A stretch of DNA of 64,000 nucleotides from Pelomonas aquatica (GCF_026712205.1 NZ_JAPPUW010000006.1:1-64000); one strand, 5' to 3'; counted from the stretch's first letter, positions 52,045-61,116 are shown. Translations and numbers: made by a program. The notes: generated by a model not told the origin, from the letters alone.

Positions 52045-52887
52045 TCAAACCTCGCCCACCACCAAGGTGAAGGTCTGCAGGAAGTGGAAGTCCGGGCGCC
52101 GCAGCGCAAACTCCGGATGCTGAGGATCGCAAAGTCGGGATAGTTCTTCGTAGTCGGCTGGCGCGAGATAGGGCTTCAACCGTGCTCCCCACGTCTTCTG
52201 GAAGATGGCCTCGAGCAGGTAGTCCTCGTCCTCGGGACGCAACGGCAACACGCGCTCGATCACAAAGGTGCGCGCCGTGACGCGGGAAAGGCCGGCCGAT
52301 CGAAGAAGGCCCACGATGGCCCGAATGTCCGCCAGGTCGCGTTCTTCGAGGCTATAGCGATCCCGGTAGTAGCGCCGCACTGCTTCGTTCGTCAGCCGCT
52401 CCAGCCGCGAATCCCAGGCGAAGACCATGTCCGGCAGGAAGGCGCTCTGCGCGAATGCGATGCGCCCACCTGGTCGAAGTAGGCCCGACACCGCCTTCAC
52501 GGCCTCCAGGCGGTCTCGGAAGTGGTTGAAGGTGTTGGATGACCAGATGACGTCGAAGCTCGCGGCGGCCAGTGGTGCACGCTGCAGGTCACCCTGGATG
52601 ACTAGGGAGCCTTCGGGCGCCTTCGTGCGTGCCGCGGTCACGTGTGCTGTCGACAGGTCGATGCCGACGACCGTGCCTCCAGGTTGCACCGCTGCAGACA
52701 GCCAGCCGAGCGCCTCGCCCGTGCCACACCCCGCATCGAGGACGCGCATGCCGGGCTCAAGAGCCAGACTCGCGATCGCCAGGCGGATCTCCGGCGCGGC
52801 GAACGCGTTGAAGAGCGTCAACTTGCGCGCGTAGTCGCGCGCCGAGGTGTCGCCTAGAAGCCCTGGAGCAGCGGTCGCGGCGTTCAT
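52045..52887 (-). CDS. Class I SAM-dependent methyltransferase
   Basis: A 280-residue methyltransferase. Motif I is MRVLDAGCGTGEALGW (~47-62), motif II the acidic GIDLSTAHV, and the post-motifs GDLQRAPLAAASFDVIWSSN and LRPGGRIAFAQS are in order. The C-terminal ~120 residues are variable and likely bind the substrate. The substrate is unknown. It is convergent with the metallopeptidase gene (11-base gap). Confidence 0.85.
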   Translation of the reverse strand: MNAATAAPGLLGDTSARDYARKLTLFNAFAAPEIRLAIASLALEPGMRVLDAGCGTGEALGWLSAAVQPGGTVVGIDLSTAHVTAARTKAPEGSLVIQGDLQRAPLAAASFDVIWSSNTFNHFRDRLEAVKAVSGLLRPGGRIAFAQSAFLPDMVFAWDSRLERLTNEAVRRYYRDRYSLEERDLADIRAIVGLLRSAGLSRVTARTFVIERVLPLRPEDEDYLLEAIFQKTWGARLKPYLAPADYEELSRLCDPQHPEFALRRPDFHFLQTFTLVVGEV

Positions 52888-53183
52888 TCCAGGGCGTGGT
52901 CCAACGCCCGCCTCGCGATACGCGAAGCATGTTCGTTCTCGATGACGGTCTCACACACCTGCACTCTTCCTTTGAACGGGTGGCAACAAGGTTAGCGGCA
53001 ACTCGGCGACTTGCCGATGTCGAGCGGTGGCGCACGCGGGCAGCTTTTAAGCTGAGCAGATTGAGGATCGGCGTATCCCGGACGGTTCGTGTTCGGGGCC
53101 AATCTCCTGGAGTTTCTGCAAGGAGGGGTCTCGGACGCGACCGGGCCGCAGCGAATTGTCGATCGCGCGCTCTGCAATGGGGC
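52888..53183. other. Intergenic region leading to the CueR-type promoter
   Basis: No supported gene is present. A 118-codon frame runs through 52896-53252 but overlaps the metal-responsive promoter at 53184-53214 and has an Arg-rich, non-family composition. Confidence 0.5.
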
Positions 53184-53214
53184 TTGACCTTCCCACTATG
53201 GGAAGGTCTACAGT
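53184..53214 (+). promoter_or_regulatory. MerR/CueR-type copper-responsive promoter
   Basis: TTGACC (53184-53189) and TACAGT (53209-53214) are separated by 19 bp, the long spacer typical of MerR-family promoters. Between them ACCTTCC-N7-GGAAGGT (53187-53207) is the consensus operator of CueR/CopR-like regulators, with perfect 9-base arms ACCTTCCCA and TGGGAAGGT. The regulator itself is not in the window unless the distal MerR acts here. Confidence 0.85.
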
Positions 53215-53288
53215 GGAAGAACTGGCGCTTCAGGCTTGGCCTGGCAGGCTGAAAACGTAAGGAAAAGCCGGTAGCCACGACCTAATCT

Positions 53289-53699
53289 ATGACTATGAGA
53301 CCGTCCCGCAATCACCGCATCCTGACCGCGCTCATCGCGCTGTTCAGCATGCTGTTCATGCAGGCGGCCGTGGCGTCATATTCCTGTCCGGACCTTCAAA
53401 GCGAGGGCGCTCCCGACAGTTGGGTTGCTAACCAGGCATCGGCTTCGAAGATGCCTGGCTGCGATCAGCCGGACGCTGCCAGCCCCAGTCTTTGCCACGC
53501 GCATTGCCTTGACGGCAAGTCGTCGCTGGACAAGCCAGAAGTGCCGACTGTCACACCGGCTGTCGCCATCGTCTCGACCATCCTTCTCCCGCTGCAACCC
53601 CTTCTCGCCTTGCCACTACCGGCGTCCGAGCAGGCGTCGTTCCTGCAGCGCACCACGGCGCCGCCCATCGCGATTCGGCACTGCTGCTTCCGACTTTGA
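53289..53699 (+). CDS. Small secreted Cys-containing protein behind the CueR-type promoter
   Basis: A 136-residue protein with an N-terminal signal (ILTALIALFSMLFMQAAVAS) and conserved Cys/His (MPGCDQ, SLCHAHCLDGK). A second hydrophobic segment follows (AIVSTILLPLQPLLALPLPA), then PPIAIRHCCFRL at the C-terminus. Such small proteins often lead copper-induced operons and may bind metal at the membrane; the exact family is not recognised. Its start lies about 75 bases after the -10 of the MerR-type promoter. Confidence 0.65.
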   Translation: MTMRPSRNHRILTALIALFSMLFMQAAVASYSCPDLQSEGAPDSWVANQASASKMPGCDQPDAASPSLCHAHCLDGKSSLDKPEVPTVTPAVAIVSTILLPLQPLLALPLPASEQASFLQRTTAPPIAIRHCCFRL

Positions 53700-53935
53700 T
53701 CCCTTGCCGCAGCGCGCGCTGAGCTGACTCCGTTGGCCAGCCGCGCAGATACGCGCGCTGGGTCACGTCATCCCCACTACGCCAACACACGGCGAGCGTC
53801 TGCGCACGTTCGTACTGAGGCGAGCTGGGCCGCGCGAACTCACCGTTTCATCAGTTCTACGCCGGTCGCTGAGCGACACCGGTTCATCAATGCGCGTGCT
53901 GGCAGTCCACCCGCCAGCCCATGAAGGAGTTCATC

Positions 53936-54235
53936 ATGAAGAAGTTACTCATCATCCTCATCGGCTCATTCACCCTCTCAGCCGCTGCACCAGCGCTGGC
54001 AGGCCCTGATTGGCAGATCATCGAGAAGGCTCGGAAGGACAAGCAGGCCGCTGTCCAACCTGCCCAACATGCCAGTTCCTTGCCCCCATCAGGTGCACAA
54101 GGCGAATGTCGTGTGGACCCGCTGGTGCTGCAACTCGACCACGGACCACGGGCGGATACGAGCCCCTACATCAATCAATTGCGCAGAGAGCGCCACGAAG
54201 CACAGTTGAAGGCCTGCGCGTCAAAGACCAAGTGA
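53936..54235 (+). CDS. Small secreted protein
   Basis: A 99-residue protein with a clear signal peptide (KKLLIILIGSFTLSAAAPAL). The mature part is short, basic and His/Cys-containing (DWQIIEKARKDKQAAVQPAQ, GECRVDPLVLQLDHGPRADT). ATG 53936 is set by AAGGAG upstream. It is probably periplasmic and part of the metal-response operon. No known family. Confidence 0.6.
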   Translation: MKKLLIILIGSFTLSAAAPALAGPDWQIIEKARKDKQAAVQPAQHASSLPPSGAQGECRVDPLVLQLDHGPRADTSPYINQLRRERHEAQLKACASKTK

Positions 54236-54384
54236 GCAGGCGGTGGCCTCAGGCATAGCCACCGCTCCTAGGCGACGGCGGCTGCGGCCTTGCGGCCAAA
54301 AGTCACGCCAAGGCGGCGGGGAACTCCCTAGCTAGACAGGCAAGCGACGGCTTGGTGCAATGCAACACATTCACCTGCCGCCGC

Positions 54385-54795
54385 ATGAAGCTGCTCGCCT
54401 TTTGGCTCCTCGTCTTGTTCGCCGTTTTGATACCGGCAACAGCGGTCATTGCTTCGGCAACGACCGCGCCGACGGCTGCTGAACTGCGCCGGGATGCGAC
54501 GCAGGGCGCGAGCATCTCCAAGCACGCGGCAGTGTCGGGTACTCATGCCAAACAGGCCAAAGCCAAGGCGAAGCGGACCTCGAAGACTGTTTCTGCAGAT
54601 CAGCAAGCCGACCACTGCTGCGATCTGACGCCCTGCAGTCAATGCTCTGGCTGCGGCACCTGCCCGGCCATGGCCATGAACGCGAATGTCGGGACCGATG
54701 CGCTCCCGCTTCCGCTCACCCTCCTCCCCGAGTCCCTCGGACCGAGAGCGGAATTCCTGCTGTCAGGGCAGGAGCGCCCACCCAGAGCCAGCTGA
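54385..54795 (+). CDS. Secreted Cys-rich protein, possible metal binder
   Basis: A 136-residue protein with a signal or anchor helix (LLAFWLLVLFAVLIPATAVI). A Lys/Ala-rich stretch (KHAAVSGTHAKQAKAKAKRT) precedes a dense Cys cluster (DHCCDLTPCSQCSGCGTCPA). The eight-Cys cluster suggests copper or other soft-metal binding in the periplasm. The start is uncertain; an in-frame alternative lies 33 bases upstream. Confidence 0.6.
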   Translation: MKLLAFWLLVLFAVLIPATAVIASATTAPTAAELRRDATQGASISKHAAVSGTHAKQAKAKAKRTSKTVSADQQADHCCDLTPCSQCSGCGTCPAMAMNANVGTDALPLPLTLLPESLGPRAEFLLSGQERPPRAS

Positions 54796-54979
54796 CTCAG
54801 CACCGCCGCCGGCAGGCTGCGAGCGCGATGGCGCACGCACTTACTGCTGGCACAAGGTTTGGCTGAGTCGCATGCGTCGATAGACGGCCGGCTCTCTCAT
54901 CGCGCCCCGTTTCGAGCCCAATTCCTTCCGGCTCGTCCTTCGCCATGTGCTCGCCAACGAACAACTGTTCGCAGGTGCC

Positions 54980-57745
54980 ATGAACCGCGTCCGGCCACTG
55001 AATCGGCGACGCCAGGCACCCAACTGGATGTACATGATGCCCATCAGACTTACCCAAACGGCGGTCGCTGCTGCCGTCCTCTTTCTCGTCAACAGCGCCA
55101 TGGCCCAAGCTCCTGCTGCTGACGCTGGCGCTGCACCTACTTCACTGGACAAGGTGCAAATCACTGGCAGCCGCATCAACCTGAAGCAGGCCCAGATCTC
55201 CGGCGTCGGCCCGGTCACCATGATCGACGCCGAGACCATCCAGCGCACCGGCGCCATCTCCGCCGAAACCCTCTTGCAACGCCTTCCGGCCTCTGCAGGC
55301 ACCGCCGGCAACCAGACCAGCGCCTACTGGACTGGCAACGGCTACGGCACGACCCAGGTCAATCTGCGCGGTCTGGGCATCAACCGCACCCTGGTGCTGC
55401 TCAACGGCCGCCGCGTCGTCAACGGCGGTACCGGCGCCAACAGCTCCGTCGACCTGAACATGATCCCGGTCGCCATGATCGAGCGCATCGAGGTGCTCAA
55501 GGACGGCGCGTCGGCCATCTACGGCGCGGACGCGGTCGCCGGCGTGGTCAACATCATCACCAAGACCGGTCTGAAGGGCGTGGAGGCCTCTGCGCGCTAC
55601 GGCGAGACCACGCGAGGCGACGGCGACGAGAAGGCCATCGATCTGTCATGGGGGCTGCAGGCGGCCGGCGGCTCGCTCGTCACCGGCATCAACTACTCGG
55701 AGAGCGGCGCCATCAACATGGCCACCCGCGCGCCATGCGGCCTCGGCGAAGTCAACGGCAAGCTCGAATGTGTCGGCAGTTCCGCCACCATCGGCGGGCG
55801 GGCCCGCCTGGCCGACGGCACCCGTGTCAACTTCAACCAGACGCCGGGGGGCAATCCGAGTGCGTATGAGCCCTACTCTGCCGCCAAGCACAACTACAAC
55901 AGCAACCCGGCGCTGAACGCGGTCAACCCGATCAAGCGCCTGGGTCTGAGCGCCTTCGGCACCGTGAAGCTGACCGAAGACACCCAGCTGTTCACCGAGA
56001 TGCTGTTTTCGCATCGCGAGTCCAACCAGTTGGCCACGCCTGGATCGCTGGGTGTCTACCGACCCATCAACATCGCGGCCAACCATCCCACCAACCCCAC
56101 CGGCCAGAGCCTCGTTCTCGAACGTCGACGCTTGGAGGAAGCCGGCACCCGCACCTTCTCCCAGGAGTCGAACATCTTCCGCGTCGTGGCCGGCGTGAAG
56201 GGCAGCATCGGCGACAACTGGGACTGGTCCGCGGCAGTCAACTGGGGACGCAACACCGGTGTGGATGGCACGACCAACGTAGCCAACCTGGACCGGGTCG
56301 ACCAGACGCTGGACCGCACCAAGTGCAGCACGGCACCTGGCGCTGCAATTCCCTGCGGCAACTACCTCGGCTACGGCAACCTGACACCCGAGGTGCTGCG
56401 CTACATCCTCGCGACGACGCGCGACACCGGCGGCAATGACCAGAAGAGCATCAGCGCCAACATCAGCGGCGAGCTGTTCACGCTGCCTGCCGGACCGGTG
56501 GGATTTGCAGCAGGTGCAGAAGTTCGCAAGGAAAGCGGCTGGCGCAACCCCGACAACCTGACTGTCATCGGCGTGGCCAACACCAACCGGCAAGATCCGA
56601 TCTCTGGCACGTACACGGCGCGCGAGGTCTATGCGGAACTGGCCGTGCCGCTGCTCAAGCGCCTGCCCTTCGTCGAGTCGCTGCAGTTCAACACCGCGGC
56701 GCGCTTCTCTGACTACAGCTTGTTCGGCTCCAAGAGCACCTACAAGGCCGGTCTGGACTGGCAGGTGGTCCCGAGCCTGAAGTTCCGGAGCAACGTGTCC
56801 TCGGCGTTCCGTGTCCCGAACATCCCCGAGCTCTACGGCGGCGTGTCGGAAGGCAACCTGACGACGACCGACCCCTGCAGCAACTGGAGCACCCTACCCG
56901 CCTCGTCCGTCGTGTCGCAGAACTGCAAGGCGGCTGGCGTTCCCGCAGGCTTCAAGCAGCTGGGCAACACCATCCTCACGACGGTGGGCGGCAATCCCAA
57001 GCTCGAGCCTGAAGACGCCAAGACCATGACCGCAGGTGTGGTCTGGGCTCCGATGAAGACCCTCACCCTGACGCTGGACTACTACAACATCAAGGTGACC
57101 AACGCGATCCAGAGCGTGGCCGGATCGACGAAGCTGGCGACTTGCTACAACACGCCGGGCCTCACGCACATCTTCTGCAGCTCTTCCAGCTTCACGCGCA
57201 ACAAGACCACTGGAGAGATCGACTTCCTGTCCTCGCAACCGGTCAACGCCGCTGACGAGAAGATATCCGGCTTCGACGTGGGCGGCCTGTACGAGTTCAG
57301 CCTCGGCGGTTTCACGAGCACGATCAATGCAGAGGTGTCGCACCTGAAGAACTACCAGGTCCGTCCGTTCCCAGGCGCCGCTGCCATCGACTACACCAAC
57401 AAGACAACCGGCGGCCGAGGCAGCTACACGCAGTGGCGTTCGCTGACCTCGTTGACGGTGGCCAAGGGGGCATGGTCGGGGGCCTACACCCTGCAGTACA
57501 TCGGCTCGGCCGACGACATCAATGCCGCACCGACGGACATCGGGGCCAAGGCACCGGCGATCACCTACCACTCGGCGCAGCTGAAGTACGCCTACAGCAA
57601 GCAGCTGGACTTCGCTGTCGGTGTCGACAATCTGCTCGACAAGAAGGCGCCGTTCGTCAAGTCCTATACCGATGCGAACACCGACACGATGACCTATGAC
57701 CTCCAAGGTCGTCGCTGGCACGTTCGCGCCGGCTATCGCTGGTAA
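54980..57745 (+). CDS. Large TonB-dependent receptor
   Basis: A 921-residue outer-membrane receptor. A signal (TQTAVAAAVLFLVNSAMAQA) is followed by a TonB-box-like start (LDKVQITGSRINLKQAQISG). The plug carries LRGLGINRTLVLLNGRRVVN and IERIEVLKDGASAIYGADAV, and the barrel ends with an aromatic C-terminus (WHVRAGYRW). The start may also be 55028-55037. It resembles the large receptor class with few known ligands. Its neighbours are PepSY reductase-like genes, so it may import a metal chelate that is then reduced. Confidence 0.88.
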   Translation: MNRVRPLNRRRQAPNWMYMMPIRLTQTAVAAAVLFLVNSAMAQAPAADAGAAPTSLDKVQITGSRINLKQAQISGVGPVTMIDAETIQRTGAISAETLLQRLPASAGTAGNQTSAYWTGNGYGTTQVNLRGLGINRTLVLLNGRRVVNGGTGANSSVDLNMIPVAMIERIEVLKDGASAIYGADAVAGVVNIITKTGLKGVEASARYGETTRGDGDEKAIDLSWGLQAAGGSLVTGINYSESGAINMATRAPCGLGEVNGKLECVGSSATIGGRARLADGTRVNFNQTPGGNPSAYEPYSAAKHNYNSNPALNAVNPIKRLGLSAFGTVKLTEDTQLFTEMLFSHRESNQLATPGSLGVYRPINIAANHPTNPTGQSLVLERRRLEEAGTRTFSQESNIFRVVAGVKGSIGDNWDWSAAVNWGRNTGVDGTTNVANLDRVDQTLDRTKCSTAPGAAIPCGNYLGYGNLTPEVLRYILATTRDTGGNDQKSISANISGELFTLPAGPVGFAAGAEVRKESGWRNPDNLTVIGVANTNRQDPISGTYTAREVYAELAVPLLKRLPFVESLQFNTAARFSDYSLFGSKSTYKAGLDWQVVPSLKFRSNVSSAFRVPNIPELYGGVSEGNLTTTDPCSNWSTLPASSVVSQNCKAAGVPAGFKQLGNTILTTVGGNPKLEPEDAKTMTAGVVWAPMKTLTLTLDYYNIKVTNAIQSVAGSTKLATCYNTPGLTHIFCSSSSFTRNKTTGEIDFLSSQPVNAADEKISGFDVGGLYEFSLGGFTSTINAEVSHLKNYQVRPFPGAAAIDYTNKTTGGRGSYTQWRSLTSLTVAKGAWSGAYTLQYIGSADDINAAPTDIGAKAPAITYHSAQLKYAYSKQLDFAVGVDNLLDKKAPFVKSYTDANTDTMTYDLQGRRWHVRAGYRW

Positions 57746-57752
57746 GTCCAGC

Positions 57753-57782
57753 GGGGCGCCGCGGTTTGCCCCGCGGTGCCCC
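57753..57782 (+). terminator. GC-rich hairpin between the receptor and PepSY genes
   Basis: GGGGCGCCGCGG (57753-57764) pairs with CCGCGGTGCCCC (57771-57782) with one G-T pair and a six-base loop. No U-run follows, so it may attenuate or stabilise the transcript rather than end it. Confidence 0.5.
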
Positions 57783-57813
57783 GTGACGTATCAAATGCAG
57801 TGAGACATCTCCT

Positions 57814-58506
57814 ATGAACCTACCCTTCTGGGTGCGCCGAGCCCACAAATGGATTGGCCTTGTCATTGGCGTCCAGGCCTTGCTCTGGATGGTCAGTGGC
57901 CTGTACATGACCGCAATCTCGCTCGAGGTGATCCATGGCGACCACCTCGCCCATGTCTTCGATGGCCCTCTCGACCAGGTCAGCGAGCGGCTGGACATCG
58001 AGCAACTCGCCAAGATCCGCCCCGGCTTCGAGTCGATGAAGCTCAAGAAGTTCTTGGGCAAGGAGGTCTACGAGCTGCGGGCCGGCGGCAAGGCAACGCT
58101 TGTTGACGCGCGAACAGGCAATGTGCTGAGCCCGTTGGCAAGGGAGCAAATCGTTGCGCGCGCCAAGGACATCTACCAGGGTGAGGCTGAAATCCGCGAG
58201 GTGACCTGGATCACGCAGGCACCCCAGGAGGTGGCGAAGCGGCCGGTGCCGATGTGGGCCGTCCGCTTCGATGACCGATCCAACACGACGCTGTACTTCT
58301 CGCCGGACACGGGCGACCTGCTGGCCCGCCGTCACGATCTCTGGCGCTGGTTCGACTTTCTGTGGATGTTCCACATCATGGACTACGACACCCGCGACGA
58401 CGTCAACAACAACCTGCTGCGCGTCGCGGCCGGCACCGGGCTGGTGTTTGCTCTGAGCGGCGCCTGGCTCGTGTTCTACAGCTTCCGTCGGAGGGCACAG
58501 CCATGA
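57814..58506 (+). CDS. PepSY-associated membrane protein
   Basis: A 230-residue protein with helix 1 at ~14-37 (WIGLVIGVQALLWMVSGLYM), a periplasmic PepSY-like domain (~45-170), and a C-terminal helix (NLLRVAAGTGLVFALSGAWL). Motifs RRAHKWIGL and WRWFDFLWMFHIMDYDTRDD are shared with PepSY-TM reductases (FoxB/PiuB-like). Conserved His (H11, plus the His in MFHIMD) could ligate haem. It overlaps the next gene by ATGA. It is likely half of an inner-membrane electron-transfer pair. Confidence 0.75.
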   Translation: MNLPFWVRRAHKWIGLVIGVQALLWMVSGLYMTAISLEVIHGDHLAHVFDGPLDQVSERLDIEQLAKIRPGFESMKLKKFLGKEVYELRAGGKATLVDARTGNVLSPLAREQIVARAKDIYQGEAEIREVTWITQAPQEVAKRPVPMWAVRFDDRSNTTLYFSPDTGDLLARRHDLWRWFDFLWMFHIMDYDTRDDVNNNLLRVAAGTGLVFALSGAWLVFYSFRRRAQP

Positions 58507-60323
58507 CCCCCTGGATGCGCAAGATCCACAAGTGGATCGGTTTGCTGATCGGCCTGCAGCTCGTGCTGTGGATGTGCAGCGGGCTGGTGATGAGTCTTCT
58601 CGACGCCGAGAAGGTACGCGGGCGGGAGTTCCGAGCGCCGGCGGCCGCCAAGAAGGCCTGGCCTCAGGACGTTCAACCGGTGAGTAGCCTTCTGACGCAG
58701 GAACGCACCCTGACCCAGGTGGCCTCCACAGGCTGGTTGATGGACCGCCCCGTCTATCGGCTGGTCAGCGAGAAGTCGACCCAGTTGATCGACGCTCACA
58801 GCGGCCAGCGGGTCGAGCTCGATGCCGCCCTGGCTCAGCGCCTCGCGCAGGCCTCGTACCGCGGCCCGGGCGCGGTGAAGTCAGCGGAGCTCGTCGACAA
58901 GTCCCTGGAGACTCGTGCTCACGACGGCAAGGTATGGCGCGTCGCCTTCGCGGACGCAGAAGACACCACCGTCTACCTGACCTTGCAGGGCGACGTGCTG
59001 GAGCACCGCAACAAGACCTGGCGGCTGTTCGACTTCTTCTGGATGCTCCACATCATGGACTACAGCGGACGCCAGGACTTCAACAATCCGCTCGTGGTCA
59101 GTGCGGCCGTCGGTGGATTCTGGCTGGCGCTGAGCGGTATCTGGTTGCTGTTCACGAGCTTCAGCCTGGCCGACTTCATCCCGAAGCGGTGGCGCGGCAC
59201 CCGGGCGCTGATGATCCATGCGCCGGATGGCAGTCGCCTGCGCAGCGTGCGTGCCCACGCCGGCGACACCGTGTTCTCCGCGCTGGCCCAGCAAGGGCTG
59301 CAGCTGCCGTCCAACTGCGGTGGTGGCCAGACCTGCGGTCTGTGCGAGGTGCGCGTGCGCGGAGCAGCTCCCGACGCAACCAGCGCTGACCGCGCGCTCC
59401 TTTCGCCGTCGAGGATAGAAGCCGGCGGCCGTCTGGCCTGCAATCTCAAGATCGACCGCAACCTGGACATCGAAGTCCGCGGTGGTGCCGAACTCGGGGC
59501 CGTGCACGATGCCGAAGTCGAAAGTGTCCGTGCGCTGTCGCCTTTCTTGCGGGAGGTCGTGCTGCTGCCCAAGGACAAGCTCGGCCCTGACTACCGGCCC
59601 GGTTCGTTCATCCAGATCCATGTGCCGGCCTACAAGATGGGCAAGCACCAGATCGAATCGCCGGACGAGCACCGCCCAGCGTGGGCCGGCCTGCATCTGC
59701 CGACGCAATGGACCAGCGGCAGCTTGTTGCGCAGGTCCTACTCGTTGTCGGCACCCGTCCACCAGACGAACGGGCGGCTGTTTTTGCTCGTGCGCTTCTG
59801 CCACGGCAAGCAGGGTGGCAAGAACCATCCGCCAGGCAAAGGATCGTCCTATGTCTTTGGCCTCAAGGCGGGTGACAAGCTGAAGTACAGCGGGCCCTTC
59901 GGGGACTTCGCCATTCGCCACGGCGAGAGGGAGAAGATCTTCATCGGCGGCGGCGCAGGGATGGCGCCATTGCGCGCCATGGTGAGGGATCTGCTGGAGT
60001 CCGGTGCCGAAGAGCCCATCCATTTCTGGTACGGCGCTCGCGCGGTTGCCGATGCTCCCTACGTCGACGAGATGCAAGCCCTGGCGGCGCGCTATCCCAA
60101 TTTCAGTTGGCAGTTGGTCCTGTCGGACGAGCGAGGCACGGAGCATCCCTCCGGCATGGTTCACGAGGTGGTGAAGGAACGACTGCTGCAGTCACACCCT
60201 GACCTGCAGGCCTGCGATTTCTACTTGTGTGGTCCGCCAGCGATGCTGGCCGCGATGCTTGCGCTGCTGAAGAAACTCGGTGTGAAGGACGACCGGGTGG
60301 CCTTCGACGACTTCAAGATCTGA
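58503..60323 (+). CDS. PepSY membrane domain fused to an NqrF-like 2Fe-2S/FAD reductase
   Basis: A 606-residue fusion. Residues 1-~230 repeat the architecture of the preceding protein (RKIHKWIGLLIGLQLVLWMC, WRLFDFFWMLHIMDYSGRQD). Residues ~240-325 form a plant-type ferredoxin with Cys272, Cys278, Cys281 and Cys313. Residues ~330-606 are a flavin reductase with RSYSLS (FAD, ~412) and GGGAGMAPLRAM (NAD(P)H, ~482), ending FDDFKI as in NqrF. Electrons could run from NADH through FAD and 2Fe-2S to the membrane part and reduce a periplasmic metal or chelate. The paired PepSY subunit and TonB receptor support reductive metal uptake. Confidence 0.82.
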   Translation: MTPWMRKIHKWIGLLIGLQLVLWMCSGLVMSLLDAEKVRGREFRAPAAAKKAWPQDVQPVSSLLTQERTLTQVASTGWLMDRPVYRLVSEKSTQLIDAHSGQRVELDAALAQRLAQASYRGPGAVKSAELVDKSLETRAHDGKVWRVAFADAEDTTVYLTLQGDVLEHRNKTWRLFDFFWMLHIMDYSGRQDFNNPLVVSAAVGGFWLALSGIWLLFTSFSLADFIPKRWRGTRALMIHAPDGSRLRSVRAHAGDTVFSALAQQGLQLPSNCGGGQTCGLCEVRVRGAAPDATSADRALLSPSRIEAGGRLACNLKIDRNLDIEVRGGAELGAVHDAEVESVRALSPFLREVVLLPKDKLGPDYRPGSFIQIHVPAYKMGKHQIESPDEHRPAWAGLHLPTQWTSGSLLRRSYSLSAPVHQTNGRLFLLVRFCHGKQGGKNHPPGKGSSYVFGLKAGDKLKYSGPFGDFAIRHGEREKIFIGGGAGMAPLRAMVRDLLESGAEEPIHFWYGARAVADAPYVDEMQALAARYPNFSWQLVLSDERGTEHPSGMVHEVVKERLLQSHPDLQACDFYLCGPPAMLAAMLALLKKLGVKDDRVAFDDFKI

Positions 60324-60425
60324 TCGTTCCTCGGCTATCGCGCCGCGAACTTGCCCCCAGAAATGTAGAAAGCCCCGCAAGCGTCCAGCGAGCCCGTCTT
60401 GAGAAGCGCTTTGGGAGTGCTATCG

Positions 60426-60458
60426 ATCTTGTCCAGCCGGCAATTGGCTGGACAAGAT
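60426..60458. terminator. Perfect 13-base inverted repeat between convergent operons
   Basis: ATCTTGTCCAGCC (60426-60438) and GGCTGGACAAGAT (60446-60458) are exact reverse complements with a seven-base loop. The site lies between the reductase operon and the mer operon, which converge. It may terminate both, though no T-run is present on either side. Confidence 0.55.
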
Positions 60459-60602
60459 GGAAGCTAAGAACGGCGTCGAAGATCAGACGCGACCGATCGC
60501 GCTGGGCCGTTGGAACTGGCTGTTCGCAGGCTCACTGCATACGGGCAAGCGCGCTGCCGCGGTGATGAGCCGCTGCAGCTGCTGCCGCACCGTTGGCGCC
60601 CA

Positions 60603-60830
60603 TCAGGCGCCGCAACTCGAGCAGCCCCGCTGCGTTTGCACCGGCGGGCACTTGACCGAGCCGTACGAACAGAACACGCAGCAGTCACCGGCCTTCGGCC
60701 GCAACACGGTCTTGCAGTGCTCGCACTCGTAGAAGAACTGGCAGGCGTCAGTCGGCATGACCTCGCGCTTGGCGTGGCTGCACTCCGGGCATGTCAGCAT
60801 CGACTCCAATTGAGGTGCGGTCGTTATCAC
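60603..60830 (-). CDS. GDCCVxC-domain small protein at the end of the mer operon
   Basis: A 75-residue protein with four Cys pairs. LTCPECSHAKREVMPTDACQ starts a zinc-ribbon-like part with YECEHC, and AGDCCVFCSYGSVKCPPVQ is the signature of the GDCCVxC family, in which one Cys is selenocysteine in some bacteria. Family members accompany mer genes and are presumed to bind mercury or another soft metal. The start overlaps the merP stop by four bases. Confidence 0.75.
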   Translation of the reverse strand: MITTAPQLESMLTCPECSHAKREVMPTDACQFFYECEHCKTVLRPKAGDCCVFCSYGSVKCPPVQTQRGCSSCGA

Positions 60831-61105
60831 TTGTGAGCCGTCGAGGGGTAGCCCGCGTTGGTCGTGGCCTTGGTCAATGCCGTCGCATTGGTCTTGTCAG
60901 CGTCGAACGTCACGGTGGCCGTCTTTTTCGCGAAGTCGATCCGCACCTGAGTCACGCCGGCCACTTGCTCCAGCGACTTTTTCACCGTCACCGGGCACAG
61001 CCCGCAGGTCATGTTCTGGACGTCGAGAACGGCGGTCTGCGCCGTGGCGGCGAGCGCGGCCAACGGCATCACTGCGACAAGCACCGCGGCAAACAAGCTA
61101 CGCAT
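60827..61105 (-). CDS. merP: Periplasmic mercury-binding protein MerP
   Basis: A 92-residue protein with a signal peptide (SLFAAVLVAVMPLAALAA) and a heavy-metal-associated domain: NMTCGLCPVTVKKSLEQVAG with metal ligands Cys34 and Cys37. MerP binds Hg(II) in the periplasm and hands it to MerT. ATG 61105 has AAGGGA six bases upstream. It lies between merT and the GDCCVxC gene in the operon driven by the dyad promoter at 61494-61525. Confidence 0.9.
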   Translation of the reverse strand: MRSLFAAVLVAVMPLAALAATAQTAVLDVQNMTCGLCPVTVKKSLEQVAGVTQVRIDFAKKTATVTFDADKTNATALTKATTNAGYPSTAHK

Positions 61106-61116
61106 GGGTAATCCCT

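Noticed and set aside
52896..53252. A 118-codon plus-strand frame before the metal operon
   Set aside because: It contains the CueR-type promoter and operator and has an Arg-rich non-family composition.
58881..60164. A 427-codon minus-strand open frame over the PepSY/NqrF fusion
   Set aside because: It is antisense to ferredoxin and flavin-reductase motifs and lacks any protein family character.
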